The notes under the pieces: model-generated | Told to the model about the DNA's origin: nothing | The model's database searches: none | Seen by the model: only the letters and a program-made list of their open reading frames with translations | Assembly (NCBI GenBank): GCA_001796355.1 | Contig: MGMG01000077.1 | Span: forward strand, 43,844 to 107,843 | Origin: Chloroflexi bacterium GWB2_54_36 | GTDB lineage: Bacteria > Chloroflexota > Anaerolineae > Anaerolineales > Anaerolineaceae | DNA length: 64,000 nucleotides | Direction: 5' to 3' | Made by a program: the position numbers and the translations under genes | Shown: piece by piece, positions 39,012-51,282 of the stretch | Layout: the number at the start of each line of letters is the position of its first letter | Numbering within the stretch: the first letter of the stretch is position 1

Positions 39012-39160
39012 AGATTGCCGGTTTACAATTTCGTCTGGTTGACCGCGCTTTCAAAATTCGCCGCGGCCACAAGCCAGATGGCTTTCAGGACTTTCAAAGT
39101 TCTACGGGTAAACCCCTCTCGGGCGTGATCCGGAGATTTCAGCAACCTCAAATAAAACAT

Positions 39161-39197
39161 AATCTATTGGGCGATATCGCCCAATAGATTTTTTTAA
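39161..39197 (+). terminator. 30-bp perfect palindrome plus T-tract
   Basis: AATCTATTGGGCGAT|ATCGCCCAATAGATT followed by TTTTT. Confidence 0.85.
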
Positions 39198-39277
39198 CCA
39201 TTTTATACCGAATCTACTGCATGTTTTCGATAGGACTGTGGTAAACTATTTTTGTCCAGCAAGATTTTCCGGTACGA

Positions 39278-39322
39278 CCGGGTGGAAGTGGTTTGACTTT
39301 TATTCCTCCCGGCTTTTTATTT
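39278..39322 (+). promoter_or_regulatory. Terminator-like hairpin in the pyrG leader (candidate attenuator)
   Basis: CCGGGTGGAA ... TTCCTCCCGG (9/10 pairs) followed by CTTTTTATTT. Confidence 0.5.
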
Positions 39323-39380
39323 GAAAGGGCAACTTACGGCACCAGGCATTTCACCTAATTGCACGTTAATTCGCATTTCC

Positions 39381-39415
39381 CGGAGGGAGGCGTCGGTTCA
39401 TCGGCCCTCCCTCCG
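39381..39415 (+). promoter_or_regulatory. GC hairpin whose 3' arm is an anti-Shine-Dalgarno-like CCTCC
   Basis: CGGAGGGAGG ... CCTCCCTCCG perfect 10-bp arms, about 30 nt before the pyrG SD GGAGG. Confidence 0.55.
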
Positions 39416-39451
39416 CCGCTTAAAAACCTTATTTTCTCATCTGGAGGATTA

Positions 39452-41113
39452 ATGCCCACTAAATACATCTTCTATACCGGTGGCGTGGTCAGTTCGGTTG
39501 GCAAAGGCGTAACGGCAGCAGCAACGGGACGTTTGCTCAAAGAACGCGGGTTCAACGTCGCCGTTCAAAAACTGGATCCCTATATCAATGTTGACCCTGG
39601 CACAATGAGCCCTTATCAACACGGCGAGGTCTTCGTACTGGATGACGGGGCTGAGACTGACCTGGATCTTGGGCATTATGAGCGTTTCATTGACGTGCGG
39701 CTGAGCAAGGTCTGCAATATGACCACCGGTCAGGTGTATGCAGAGGTCATTGGCAAAGAAAGGCGCGGCGACTTCCTGGGCGGTACCATCCAGGTTATCC
39801 CGCACATCACCAATGAGATCAAACGCCGCATCACCCAGGTGGCTAAAGCCACCAGCGCGGAAATCGTTCTGGTCGAGGTGGGCGGAACAGTCGGAGACAT
39901 CGAAAGTTTGCCATTTTTAGAGTCGTTGCGCCAACTGCGCGGCGACCTGGGGCGTGAAAACACGCTTTTCATTCACGTCACCTGGCTGCCGTACATCGGC
40001 GCCACCGGCGAATTAAAAACCAAACCAACCCAACATTCGGTAGCCGAGCTGCGCTCGATCGGTATCAACCCTGACATGGTGGTCGCACGTTCGGATTATC
40101 CGGTTGACCGCGCCATTATCGACAAGCTGGCTTTGTTCTGCGACGTGGATAAACGCGCCGTAGTACCGATGGTCACCAGCAAGAACCTTTATGCAGTTCC
40201 GTTGATGCTCGAAGAAAAAGGCATCGCCGAATACATCCTGGAAAAATTTGGGCTGGAGGCGCGCAAGAAACCGGATTGGACTGAATGGAAACGCCTGGTC
40301 GCTCAGGTGGACAAGCCCCGTCCGAGCGTGCGGATAGCGCTGGTTGGTAAGTATGTCGAGCTGCACGATGCCTATATGAGCGTGCGCGAGTCGCTTCACC
40401 ACGCCGCCCTGAACCTGGGGGTCAATGTAGAAATTGACTGGATCCATTCCACCGACCTGGAGCGCGGCAAAATGTTGGATGTCGTTCAAAAGGCGGATGG
40501 CATTCTCGTACCAGGCGGCTTTGGCAGCCGCGGCATCGAAGGGAAAATACTGGCTGCCCGCACTGCCCGCACGGGAAAAATCCCTTACCTTGGCCTGTGT
40601 CTTGGCATGCAATTGATGGTTGTGGAGTTCGCGCGTCACACCCTGGGCGATGAAACAGCAAATTCGACTGAATTTGACCGCACGACTCCGCACCCGGTCA
40701 TTGACTTGATGCCTGACCAGCACGAAATAACGGACATGGGCGGTACGATGCGCCTGGGGCTTTATCCGTGTGACTTGCAGCCGGGAACGCTCACGGTTGC
40801 GGCCTACCAACAAAACCAGGTGCAGGAACGCCACCGCCACCGCTTCGAGTTCAACAACGCCTACCGCGAATCGCTGGCTGCTGCCGGGCTGCGTATTTCA
40901 GGGCTATCGCCTGACGGACGGCTGGTGGAAATTGTCGAGCTGGCCGATCATCCCTTTATGGTTGGCACCCAGTTCCATCCTGAATTCCTCTCACGCCCCA
41001 ACCGCCCGCACCCGCTGTTTAAAGCCTTTGTCCAGGCCGCCTGTGACCAGGCCGGAATTAAGACGCATCCGTTCGAGGCTAATGGCGTAAAAGAAAAAGC
41101 AAACAATAAATAA
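39452..41113 (+). CDS. pyrG: CTP synthase
   Basis: [79 protein letters not shown]. Confidence 0.97.
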   Translation: MPTKYIFYTGGVVSSVGKGVTAAATGRLLKERGFNVAVQKLDPYINVDPGTMSPYQHGEVFVLDDGAETDLDLGHYERFIDVRLSKVCNMTTGQVYAEVIGKERRGDFLGGTIQVIPHITNEIKRRITQVAKATSAEIVLVEVGGTVGDIESLPFLESLRQLRGDLGRENTLFIHVTWLPYIGATGELKTKPTQHSVAELRSIGINPDMVVARSDYPVDRAIIDKLALFCDVDKRAVVPMVTSKNLYAVPLMLEEKGIAEYILEKFGLEARKKPDWTEWKRLVAQVDKPRPSVRIALVGKYVELHDAYMSVRESLHHAALNLGVNVEIDWIHSTDLERGKMLDVVQKADGILVPGGFGSRGIEGKILAARTARTGKIPYLGLCLGMQLMVVEFARHTLGDETANSTEFDRTTPHPVIDLMPDQHEITDMGGTMRLGLYPCDLQPGTLTVAAYQQNQVQERHRHRFEFNNAYRESLAAAGLRISGLSPDGRLVEIVELADHPFMVGTQFHPEFLSRPNRPHPLFKAFVQAACDQAGIKTHPFEANGVKEKANNK

Positions 41114-42523
<1,410 letters not shown>

Positions 42524-42544
42524 AAGATAATTTGTACGGATGGA

Positions 42545-42576
42545 CAGGGTGGGAGAAAATTTCCCGCCCTTTTTTA
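42545..42576 (+). terminator. Terminator after eno
   Basis: AGGGTGGGAgaaaatTTCCCGCCCTTTTTTATT. Confidence 0.8.
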
Positions 42577-42721
42577 TTCAGCATTAATAATTGGCTATGC
42601 GCATATGTAGGGTGTATTCCGTTTTTGAACGCACCGGGGTGTTTCAATAAGGAGGGTAAACTCGCGTATTTTATGCCCTGTATGCAGAACCTGGACAAAC
42701 TAAAGTTTATCCTACAATCCC

Positions 42722-43693
42722 CTAATGCTGAAACCGACCAATATATTCCAACACCGGCGGTAAAAATTCCTCAGGGCATTCCTCCTGTGGCACATGACCG
42801 CAGGCAGCCAGGGTCACCCGCCGCGCATCCGGCAATTCCGCCGCCATCTGCTGGCTCTCAGCCAGTGGAATAATCCGGTCATCGTCCCCGCTGATGACCA
42901 AAACCGGCATACTGATTTCCCCCAACTTCCCGCTCAGGTTGAACTCCCGGTTGACCTGACTGTATTCCCACAAAGCCACGTCCCAGTTGGCAACCTGCAG
43001 CGATTTTCGGTAGGCCGCTTTATCTTCGGCAGTGAATTTCGTAAAATCATACCAGGAAGCTTCCAGGAAGGCATCCCCTTCCTTGCCGGCCAACGAGCGC
43101 GCCAGGTAAGGCCCAAAACGTTTCATTTGCGGTGTATTGGCCAACCACCGCGCGATTCCCGACATCCCGCTGCCCTCAACAATCGCCGCATCTACCAATA
43201 CCAGCCCGCTGACTCGATCCGGGTGAGCCAGCGCTGTTTGCAGCGCTATGGCGCCGCCGGCCGAATGTCCGACCAGAACCGCTTTTTCCACGCTTAGCGC
43301 GTCCATTAACCCGATCGTCAACTGCACCTGAAACGCATCCGAGTACGGGTTTTCTCCGCTCCACTCCCCTGGCATGGGGCGTTCTGTCAGGCCAAAAGCT
43401 GGCCGGTCAAAGGCTATCACCGTACCTTCGGCTGCCAGCGAATCCATCACCTTGTGCCAGGTGTAGGTGCTGGAGCCAAAACCGTGCAGCAAGATCAACA
43501 CCGGTTCGCCTGAACCGGCAATTTTATAATGCACCTGAATGGAATTGACTTCAACAAAGCGACTGTCGGGGTCTGCCAGGTCTGCAATCGCGATCGGTTC
43601 TGGCAGCGGCGGGATCGGCATGATGAGCGGCCCAACCAGCACTACCAGCAGAACCAGGATGATAATAAAGCCAAAGAATCGTAGCGGATGCAT
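42722..43693 (-). CDS. Alpha/beta hydrolase
   Basis: VLILLHGFGSSTYTWHKVMDSLA...AVLVGHSAGGAIALQTALAHPDRVSGLVLVDAA. Confidence 0.88.
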   Translation of the reverse strand: MHPLRFFGFIIILVLLVVLVGPLIMPIPPLPEPIAIADLADPDSRFVEVNSIQVHYKIAGSGEPVLILLHGFGSSTYTWHKVMDSLAAEGTVIAFDRPAFGLTERPMPGEWSGENPYSDAFQVQLTIGLMDALSVEKAVLVGHSAGGAIALQTALAHPDRVSGLVLVDAAIVEGSGMSGIARWLANTPQMKRFGPYLARSLAGKEGDAFLEASWYDFTKFTAEDKAAYRKSLQVANWDVALWEYSQVNREFNLSGKLGEISMPVLVISGDDDRIIPLAESQQMAAELPDARRVTLAACGHVPQEECPEEFLPPVLEYIGRFQH

Positions 43694-43698
43694 GCGAA

Positions 43699-44481
43699 TT
43701 ACCCCCGATTGGAAGTCCCTGGATCCCATTGGCCGTCCAATAGGATTTTTGCTCGCTGCCAGATGGCATCGAACATGGTGGGGGTAAGCCGACCGGTTTG
43801 CGTATTTTGCCGGCTGGGATGGTAGGATGCTAGCAGCCAGGGTAACCCGTCGCCCAGGTCATAATAAGCATTGTGTGCGAAGTCCAGCCGCCCAACCGGG
43901 CGACCATGGTTGCGGTATATGGCCAATACCTGCTGAAAAGCCAGGCTGCCCAGAGCAACAATCCCCTTGAAGCCAGACAGCAGGTCCATCTCTGCCTCAA
44001 GGAAGGGCTGGCAGGCACGGATTTCTTCGGGGGTAGGTTTGTTGTCCGGTGGGACGCAGCGGCAAATGGCCGTAATAAATACGTCGCGCAACCTCAACCC
44101 GTCGTCCCGATGGACAGTTGTCGGCTGGTTGGCCATGCCTACCCGGTGCAACGCGGCATACAAGAAGTCGCCGGATGAATCACCGGTGAACATGCGGCCG
44201 GTGCGGTTCGAGCCGTGCGCCCCCGGCGCCAACCCGACCACCAGCAGGCGGGCATGCGGATCGCCGAAACCGGGCACCGGCTTGCCCCAGTACTCCCAGT
44301 CGCGAAAGGCGCGTTTTTTGACGCGGGCAATTTCCTCGCGGTAGGCGACTAGACGCGGGCAAAGCCGGCAGGTGGTGATGTTGGCATTCAGCTCAACCCA
44401 TTTTTGTTGATTGTCTGAAATGTCTCCGACCCCGCCTGCGTCCGAAGGTTGGAGCGATTTTACATTTTCCGCCGGGGTCAT
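43699..44481 (-). CDS. Uracil-DNA glycosylase, family 5 (UDGb)-like
   Basis: [12 protein letters not shown]...[37 protein letters not shown] overlap with upstream PPIase. Confidence 0.85.
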   Translation of the reverse strand: MTPAENVKSLQPSDAGGVGDISDNQQKWVELNANITTCRLCPRLVAYREEIARVKKRAFRDWEYWGKPVPGFGDPHARLLVVGLAPGAHGSNRTGRMFTGDSSGDFLYAALHRVGMANQPTTVHRDDGLRLRDVFITAICRCVPPDNKPTPEEIRACQPFLEAEMDLLSGFKGIVALGSLAFQQVLAIYRNHGRPVGRLDFAHNAYYDLGDGLPWLLASYHPSRQNTQTGRLTPTMFDAIWQRAKILLDGQWDPGTSNRG

Positions 44482-44993
44482 TCGCTTTCGGTGATCGTCA
44501 CCTTAAGCAGTTTGCCTGCCGGGCTGTTTGGCCGCATGGGGTCGCGCAGCGGAATAGCCATCAGCACATCCATCCCAGATTTCACTTCGCCAAATACCGC
44601 ATGTTTATTATCCAGGTGCGGCGTTGGCACATGGGTGATAAAGAACTGTGAGCCGTTGGTATTCGGACCGGCGTTCGCCATCGAGAGGATGCCGGGTTTG
44701 TTATGCTTCAAGTCCTTGTGGAATTCATCCTTAAACTGGTAACCTGGGCCGCCGCGGCCAGTGCCGGTCGGGTCGCCGCCTTGGACCATGAAATCCTTGA
44801 TTACGCGGTGAAAAGTGGTGCCGTCGTAATAGCCCTGACGCGCGAGAAAAACAAAATTGTTGACCGTGGTTGGCACTTTATCCGCGAATAGCTGAATGAC
44901 AATGTCGCCCTGATCGGTGGACATCGTCGCAGTGTAGGTCTTTTTAAGGTCGAGTTCAAAAGCGGGTGGTTTATTCCATTGCATACTGCTCAT
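44478..44993 (-). CDS. Cyclophilin-type peptidyl-prolyl cis-trans isomerase
   Basis: [47 protein letters not shown]. Confidence 0.95.
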   Translation of the reverse strand: MSSMQWNKPPAFELDLKKTYTATMSTDQGDIVIQLFADKVPTTVNNFVFLARQGYYDGTTFHRVIKDFMVQGGDPTGTGRGGPGYQFKDEFHKDLKHNKPGILSMANAGPNTNGSQFFITHVPTPHLDNKHAVFGEVKSGMDVLMAIPLRDPMRPNSPAGKLLKVTITESE

Positions 44994-45096
44994 CGTTACC
45001 CTTTCGTTGAAAATTCTGGGATGTTATGGGTAGATTGTACCAAAGCGTTTGACGGTATGCCACCCAAAATAGCTCCTTGACGCTCGAATTCGGAAA

Positions 45097-46116
45097 CTAC
45101 TTAACCAACATCGCATCCCCAAAAGAAAAGAAGCGGTAATTCAAGCGGACTGCCTCGGCGTAGGCTGCCAGTATCCGTTCGCGCCCGGCAAAGGCGCTGA
45201 CCAGCATCAGCAGGGTTGATTTTGGCAGGTGAAAATTGGTGATCATGGCGTCCACCACGTGAAATCTGTAACCGGGCAGGATGAAAAGGTCTGTCGGACC
45301 GGAGTAAGCGCCAACCACCTCTCCTGCCGTAGCAGCCCGCACAGCGCTTTCAAGCGTGCGCACCGAGGTGGTCCCAACTGCAATGATCCGTCCTCCCTGC
45401 TTTTTCACCCGGTTGATTTGCGCCGCGGTTTCTGCGCCCAGTTCGCACCATTCCGTATGAATTTTATGTTCGAGCGGGTCATCTTCGGTAACCGGGGCAA
45501 AGGTGTCCAGGCCAACATGCAGCGTTACTCGGGCAAACTGCACCCCATTCGCTTCCAGGCGAGCCATCAGCTCCGGGGTGAAATGCAATCCGGCGGTAGG
45601 CGCAGCAGCCGAACCTGACTCGCGGGAGTATACGGTTTGATAACGTTCTGGGTCCGCCAGGCGTTCATGGATATACGGTGGCAGCGGCATCTGACCGGCT
45701 GCTGCCAGGTAGGTCTCAACCGGTTCGGCAAATCGCACCAACCGCCGCGAGCCTTCCATTTCTGTCACAACCTCGGCTTCCGGGCCGTTGTCCAGGCTCA
45801 ATCGAGTGCCAGCGCGCACTTTTTTGCCGCCCACCAGCGCTTCCCAACTGGTCAGGTCAATGCGGCGCAGCAGCAGCAGTTCGACTTTGCCGCCAGTCGA
45901 TTTATGGGCAAAGATTCGTGCCGGAATCACCCGGGTCTGGTTGATAACCAATAAATCTCCCGGCAGCAGGTAATCCGCAACGTCCCAAAAAGTAGTGTGT
46001 TCAAGCTGCGGCTTATCTCGTTGCAGCACCAGCAGACGAGAAGCATGCCTTGGCTCAATCGGTGTCTGGGCGATGCGTTCGATGGGCAGATCGTAATCGA
46101 AATCGGAGGTTTTCAT
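45097..46116 (-). CDS. queA: S-adenosylmethionine:tRNA ribosyltransferase-isomerase
   Basis: MKTSDFDYDLPIERIAQTPIEPRHASRLLVL...SAAAPTAGLHFTPELM. Confidence 0.96.
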   Translation of the reverse strand: MKTSDFDYDLPIERIAQTPIEPRHASRLLVLQRDKPQLEHTTFWDVADYLLPGDLLVINQTRVIPARIFAHKSTGGKVELLLLRRIDLTSWEALVGGKKVRAGTRLSLDNGPEAEVVTEMEGSRRLVRFAEPVETYLAAAGQMPLPPYIHERLADPERYQTVYSRESGSAAAPTAGLHFTPELMARLEANGVQFARVTLHVGLDTFAPVTEDDPLEHKIHTEWCELGAETAAQINRVKKQGGRIIAVGTTSVRTLESAVRAATAGEVVGAYSGPTDLFILPGYRFHVVDAMITNFHLPKSTLLMLVSAFAGRERILAAYAEAVRLNYRFFSFGDAMLVK

Positions 46117-46189
46117 CGGTGGTCGCTCTGGCTTAACCCTTGCAGGCCGGGATGATTCTCGTCCCGACTATCATCTGCAAATTCAGCCG

Positions 46190-47218
46190 TCAAATCAAGC
46201 GCGGTTGTTGGTTTTCTATGTTGTACGGCAGTTGCAGGTGATCGTAAGCCCGTTTGGTCGCCACCCGCCCTTGCGGCGTGCGGTCGAGGAACCCGAGTTG
46301 CAGCAGATACGGCTCAACAACGTCCATGATCGTATCCGGCTCCTCGCCAATCGAGGCGGCAATGGTATTCAAACCCACCGGTCCGCCGCTATACTTTTCG
46401 ATGATGGTCCGCAGCACCCGGCGGTCCACTTCATCCAGGCCCAGTGGATCTACATTGAGCAGATTCAAGGCATCGTGCGCCACCTCGCTGGTGATCGTGC
46501 CGTCAGCCCGCACCTGGGCAAAGTCACGTACCCGCCGCAGCAAACGCAGCGCTACACGCGGTGTCCCGCGCGCGCGCCGGGCCACCTCATCGATACCGCT
46601 TTGATCGGCATGCACCGCCAGCAAATTTGCCGCCCGCTTCACAATGGTCACCATTGCAGGTAAGTCGTAATAATCCAGGCGGTACACAGCGCCGAAACGG
46701 GCGCGCAGTGGAGCACTGACCAGCGCCAGGCGAGTCGTCGCCCCGATGACGGTGAAACGCGGCAGTTTGAGTCGAATGGAACGCGCCGACGGACCCTTGC
46801 CGATGACGATGTCCAACGCAAAATCTTCCATCGCCGGGTAAAGCACCTCTTCGACAGCCCGCCCAAGGCGGTGAATTTCATCGATAAACAAGATATCACC
46901 AGCGTGCAAATTGGTCAAAATGGCTGCCAGGTCGCCGGCGCGTTCAACTGCCGGGCCAGCCGTAATTTTGATCGAAACCCCCATTTCATTGGCCAATACA
47001 TGCGAGAAAGTGGTCTTCCCCAGCCCCGGCGGGCCGTAAAACAGCACGTGGTCCAAAGGTTCCTGGCGTTTTCGCGCGGCAGCAATCAGAATGGTCAGGT
47101 TTTCTTTCACCTGCTCTTGGCCAATGACGTCGGTCAGTAAGCGCGGGCGTAATGTCTGGTCAAGGCGGTCATCGGGGCGAGCGTCAGGGGTGATTAATCG
47201 GCTGGGAGATTCGCTCAT
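46190..47218 (-). CDS. ruvB: Holliday junction branch migration helicase RuvB
   Basis: [57 protein letters not shown]. Confidence 0.96.
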   Translation of the reverse strand: MSESPSRLITPDARPDDRLDQTLRPRLLTDVIGQEQVKENLTILIAAARKRQEPLDHVLFYGPPGLGKTTFSHVLANEMGVSIKITAGPAVERAGDLAAILTNLHAGDILFIDEIHRLGRAVEEVLYPAMEDFALDIVIGKGPSARSIRLKLPRFTVIGATTRLALVSAPLRARFGAVYRLDYYDLPAMVTIVKRAANLLAVHADQSGIDEVARRARGTPRVALRLLRRVRDFAQVRADGTITSEVAHDALNLLNVDPLGLDEVDRRVLRTIIEKYSGGPVGLNTIAASIGEEPDTIMDVVEPYLLQLGFLDRTPQGRVATKRAYDHLQLPYNIENQQPRLI

Positions 47219-47291
47219 GGACACGATTATACACGCTTTCAAATGGCTAAATTGAACTATAATAGTTGAAATCCTCAGGCAAGGAGCATGT

Positions 47292-47918
47292 ATGTCACCG
47301 GTTCATGTCTCACAACACCCACTGATTCTGCACAAACTTGGGAAATTACGCACTGTTTCAACCGAACCGAAGAAATTCCGTGAATTGGTTCGTGAGATCA
47401 CCGGTCTGCTGGCCTACGAAGCCACTGCGGACCTCCAAATATCTCCAACGACCGTTCGAACCCCGCTGGGCACTGCCCCTGCGGCTGAATTGGAAGAAAA
47501 AATCGGGCTAATCCCCATCCTGCGCGCCGGGCTGGGCATGGTTGAGGGCATCTGGGAATTGATGCCGTCCGCCGAAGTCTGGCACATTGGCATCTACCGC
47601 GACGAAAAGACGCTCAAGCCCGTGCAATACTACAACAAGCTGCCAACCGAGCCGCGCGTTTCGGTTTGCCTGATCCTGGACCCGATGCTGGCAACCGGGG
47701 GCTCGGCGGTAGCAACGGTAGACATCTTGAAAAATTGGGGCGTCAAACGCATCAAATTTGTCGGGTTGATCGGCGCACCGGAAGGTATTACAGCCATGCA
47801 AAGTCGTCACCCGGATGTGCCGATTTACCTGGCGGCAGTAGATGATCACCTGAATGATGTGGGGTACATCGTTCCAGGGCTGGGAGATGCCGGCGACCGG
47901 CAGTTCGGCACAGGTTGA
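47292..47918 (+). CDS. upp: Uracil phosphoribosyltransferase
   Basis: [37 protein letters not shown]...[19 protein letters not shown]. Confidence 0.96.
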   Translation: MSPVHVSQHPLILHKLGKLRTVSTEPKKFRELVREITGLLAYEATADLQISPTTVRTPLGTAPAAELEEKIGLIPILRAGLGMVEGIWELMPSAEVWHIGIYRDEKTLKPVQYYNKLPTEPRVSVCLILDPMLATGGSAVATVDILKNWGVKRIKFVGLIGAPEGITAMQSRHPDVPIYLAAVDDHLNDVGYIVPGLGDAGDRQFGTG

Positions 47919-47970
47919 TGATTACAGAGGCAGGAATTCCTGCCTCTTTTTTTTTCAACCTAATGGATTT

Positions 47971-48960
47971 CTACCCCCCGATTTGAATCATGCGCCGCCC
48001 GTCCGGAGCGGCCTGGGTTGCCAGTTTGTGTCCCTCGGGTTTGGCCGCCACGGCTTGCTTAATCACCGGCAGCGCTGGTTGACCGGCTCGCAGAGCGGAC
48101 AGAATTGGGATTTCCACAGCACTCATCAGGCATGGCCTGAGGTAACCATCAGCGGTCAGGCGCAGGCGGTTGCAGCGCTGGCAGAATTGATGCTCACTCA
48201 GTGGAGAGATGAAGCCAAGCTTGCCAATCCCGCCCGGTATCCGATATTCGATCGCCGGCCCATAGCCGACGGCGTCATTTTCAGACACCAATCCTAGCGG
48301 CTTGAGCTGTTCGACGATTTCCTGAATGGGGATGAAAGCATCCTGCGGTGATGGGAAATCTGGTCCCCAGGGCTGCTGGTTTCCGATAGGCATCAATTCG
48401 ATAAAGCGGACATGCCAGGGGTGTTCCAGTGTCAGCCGCGCCAGGTCCATGAATTCATCGTCGTTGACCCCGCGCATAGCGACCACATTTATTTTAATCG
48501 GCAGCAAACCGGCGTTTTCCGCAGCAGCAATTCCACGCAATACCCGTACTAACGATCCGCCGCGAGTGATTCTAGCAAACTTCTCAGTATTCAGCGTATC
48601 CAGGCTGACATTCACCCGCTTCAACCCCGCCTGTGCCAGCTTTTCTGCCTGTTTTTCAAGCAGCATCGCATTGGTGGTCAGGCTAACATCCTCGATGCCG
48701 GGAATATCAGCCAGCATGCGGATCAGAATGGGCAGATCTGCCCGCACCAGCGGTTCGCCGCCCGTCAGCCGAATTTGGCGCACGCCCTGCTCAGCGGCTG
48801 CCCTGGCAACTTGCTCAATTTCTTCATAGCGCATGATGGCATCATGCGGCTGCCAGACCAGCCCTTCCGGCGGCATGCAATAGACGCAGCGGAAATTGCA
48901 GCGGTCTGTGACCGAGATGCGTAAATAAGTAATTTCACGGCCCCAATTATCGATTAGCAT
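47971..48960 (-). CDS. moaA: GTP 3',8-cyclase (molybdenum cofactor biosynthesis)
   Basis: LRISVTDRCNFRCVYCMPPEGL radical SAM; C-terminal CQRCNRLRLTADGYLRPCL. Confidence 0.95.
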   Translation of the reverse strand: MLIDNWGREITYLRISVTDRCNFRCVYCMPPEGLVWQPHDAIMRYEEIEQVARAAAEQGVRQIRLTGGEPLVRADLPILIRMLADIPGIEDVSLTTNAMLLEKQAEKLAQAGLKRVNVSLDTLNTEKFARITRGGSLVRVLRGIAAAENAGLLPIKINVVAMRGVNDDEFMDLARLTLEHPWHVRFIELMPIGNQQPWGPDFPSPQDAFIPIQEIVEQLKPLGLVSENDAVGYGPAIEYRIPGGIGKLGFISPLSEHQFCQRCNRLRLTADGYLRPCLMSAVEIPILSALRAGQPALPVIKQAVAAKPEGHKLATQAAPDGRRMIQIGG

Positions 48961-49041
48961 GAAAAATCACTACCAGTGGGAAATTGAAGGACAATATTGT
49001 ACCAGACATTGACTGCCAAATGGCTACCTTTTACAATAAAT

Positions 49042-49800
49042 CTAGACTACACGCAATCCGGTGATTCTGGAAAGCAGAGTTTTCAACAGCCAGGTCGGCG
49101 GTGCCAGCGCCAGATGGATCAATCCGCTGGCAGCGAAGACCATGGCCAGCGCTCGCAGCCCGCGGTTGAGCGGCGGAGCCAGGTTTTCCAGCATCCAACT
49201 GCTGACTCCCGGCAAGATTGCCAGTACCAGTAAAATCGCAAAGAAGAAACCAACCGACCACCAGGCGCGCCGGTCGGATGCGCTTGGCAGCATGGTGCTG
49301 CTGACTGTAAAAGCCAGGTAAAACCACAACCAGAAATCCGGGCGGGTGGGTAATCTTGCCGCCTCACCCCAAAAGGTCGCCCAATCCGAGTTAAACAACA
49401 TACCGGTTAAAGGCAGAATGCCCAGGGGTTTCAAACCCAGGATGCTGACAACCGCCATCCCGCTGATCAAAGGCGCAGCCCCAATCAATGTATCGCGTAG
49501 TGGGTCAGTTTGCGCGGTCTCTACAAACCCCAGCCGCAGGTTACCGTTGGCCATCACTTTAGGCAGCAAGGATAGCTTACCAGTGCGTACGCCCAACAAG
49601 CGCGCCATAACAAAATGGCTCAGCTCATGCAGCAGCACGCCTGGGAAGAAAAACAGCGAAAAAAGACCCAACGCTGAGACAGGACGGCGCGTCAACAGCA
49701 AAAAGACCGCCTGCAGCTCGCGGTGCAGCCAGCGCTGGACCACTAGAAATGCCAGAATGCAGGCTGTAAAGAAAATTAGCCCGTCAACCGGCAAATTCAC
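49042..49800 (-). CDS. Membrane protein with HExxH motif (putative M50-like metallopeptidase)
   Basis: FFPGVLLHELSHFVMARLLGVRTGKLSLLPKV plus several TM segments. Confidence 0.6.
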   Translation of the reverse strand: MNLPVDGLIFFTACILAFLVVQRWLHRELQAVFLLLTRRPVSALGLFSLFFFPGVLLHELSHFVMARLLGVRTGKLSLLPKVMANGNLRLGFVETAQTDPLRDTLIGAAPLISGMAVVSILGLKPLGILPLTGMLFNSDWATFWGEAARLPTRPDFWLWFYLAFTVSSTMLPSASDRRAWWSVGFFFAILLVLAILPGVSSWMLENLAPPLNRGLRALAMVFAASGLIHLALAPPTWLLKTLLSRITGLRVV

Positions 49801-50555
49801 CGGGCAGCTGCCCGAACGATTTCAACAAATTCAACCGGCTTGAGGCTTGCCCCGCCTACCAGCGCGCCGTCAATTTCCGGCTGCGAGAAAAACTCTGCTG
49901 CATTCGAGCCGGTCACCGAACCGCCGTAGAGTACACGGGTCGCATCAGCCACCGCTTTGCCGTGCAACTCGCGCAGCGCCGGACGGATCATGGCCGCGAC
50001 CACCCGGTTGGCATCCGGTCCGGTGGCTGCTCGTCCGGTGCCGATTGCCCAGACGGGTTCGTAAGCAATCACCAGTCTGGTTAGCTGCTCCACGGGGATG
50101 TTTTTCAGTCCTTCACGTATCTGCCGTTCGATGACCACAGCGGTCTGCCCGGCTTCGTTTTCCGTCAGGGTCTCACCGATACAGACGATGGCAACCAATC
50201 CCTTGGCCAGGGCTGCAAGGGTGCGCTTATTGACCGTTTCATCGGTTTCACCAAAGTAGGTGCGACGCTCAGAGTGGCCAATGATCACATACTTACAGAA
50301 TTCCTTCACCATACCGGACGAGACTTCACCGGTGAAGGCGCCTTTTTCCTCCCAGTGCAAGTTCTGAGCGCCCAGGCCAATTTCCGTCCCCACCAGCATG
50401 GCTGAGACGGGCATCAGGCTCATAAACGGCGGGCACAACACCTGCTCGACCGATTTCACCTCCTGCAACCCGGGCAGCATCTCGGCTACCAGAGCGCGGG
50501 CTTCTTCGACAGTTTTGTTCATCTTCCAGTTGCCGGCAACAAACGGTGTTCGCAT
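49797..50555 (-). CDS. tpiA: Triosephosphate isomerase
   Basis: MRTPFVAGNWKMNKTVEEARALV...VIGHSERRTYFGETDETVN...AYEPVWAIGTGRAATG. Confidence 0.97.
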   Translation of the reverse strand: MRTPFVAGNWKMNKTVEEARALVAEMLPGLQEVKSVEQVLCPPFMSLMPVSAMLVGTEIGLGAQNLHWEEKGAFTGEVSSGMVKEFCKYVIIGHSERRTYFGETDETVNKRTLAALAKGLVAIVCIGETLTENEAGQTAVVIERQIREGLKNIPVEQLTRLVIAYEPVWAIGTGRAATGPDANRVVAAMIRPALRELHGKAVADATRVLYGGSVTGSNAAEFFSQPEIDGALVGGASLKPVEFVEIVRAAAR

Positions 50556-50670
50556 GAAAGGTCTCCCCGTGAAAGTATTCTCCAAGTTTGGGCAATTATA
50601 CAACGAAGGTCAGGCGCGGGCGTTGCCATTTGGCAAATTGACGAAATCTGCCGTTCACGGTATGATCACC

Positions 50671-51057
50671 TTGCTCAGGTTGGTCGGACGGTCGCGGTCT
50701 TGCTTGCAAGATCGAGGAAAGTCCGCACTCCACAGGGCGCGACGCCGGGGAAACCCCGGGGTGAGGTAACTTGCGGGATCGGGCCACAGAAACAAACCGC
50801 CTGCCGTTCAGGTGGGCATGGGTGAAATGGTGGTGTAAAAGACCACCAGCGTCCGCAGTAATGCGGCGGCTGGGCAACCCCCGTCGGGAGCAAGGCCAAG
50901 CAGGGATGAGGAACTGCCCGTTCCGTTTGAATCCCGGGTAGGCTGCACGAGCTGCCTGGTAACAGTCAGCCTAGAGAGATGACCGTCCTTCGCGAGACCG
51001 TCCGTTCGCGGATACCCTTGCGAGGACAAAATGCGGCTTATAGACCGGCCTGAGCAA
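50671..51057 (+). ncRNA. rnpB: RNase P RNA (bacterial type A-like)
   Basis: GAGGAAAGTCCGCACTCCACAGGGC, GGGTGAAATGGTG, GGGGGATGAGG-type CR, AGACCGGCCTGAGCAA; ends pair TTGCTCAGG/CCTGAGCAA. Confidence 0.95.
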
Positions 51058-51066
51058 TATGGTTTC

Positions 51067-51245
51067 ATGTAGGGGCGCGCATCGCGGTCTGTGCACCCCC
51101 GAGCGGAGCGAGAGGGGATGCGCGCCCGCTTTTTATCATAGGTTGGAACGACGAGCCCACAGGGCGCATAAACCGCGAGGCGTCAGTCCCCACGATTTCG
51201 GTTTCCAATAAAAAAATGGGACGGGCTGGAACCCGTCCCCTACAT
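51067..51245. repeat. Intergenic hairpin cassette bounded by 9-bp inverted repeat ATGTAGGGG / CCCCTACAT
   Basis: Arms at 51067-51075 and 51237-51245; internal hairpin GGGACGGGctggaaCCCGTCCC near the right end. Confidence 0.65.
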
Positions 51246-51282
51246 AAGCACTTCTAGGTGACACCGTGGTGAGATCGTAGGC

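Noticed and set aside
40013-40840. 275-aa - strand ORF
   Set aside because: Antisense shadow of pyrG with no recognisable domain.
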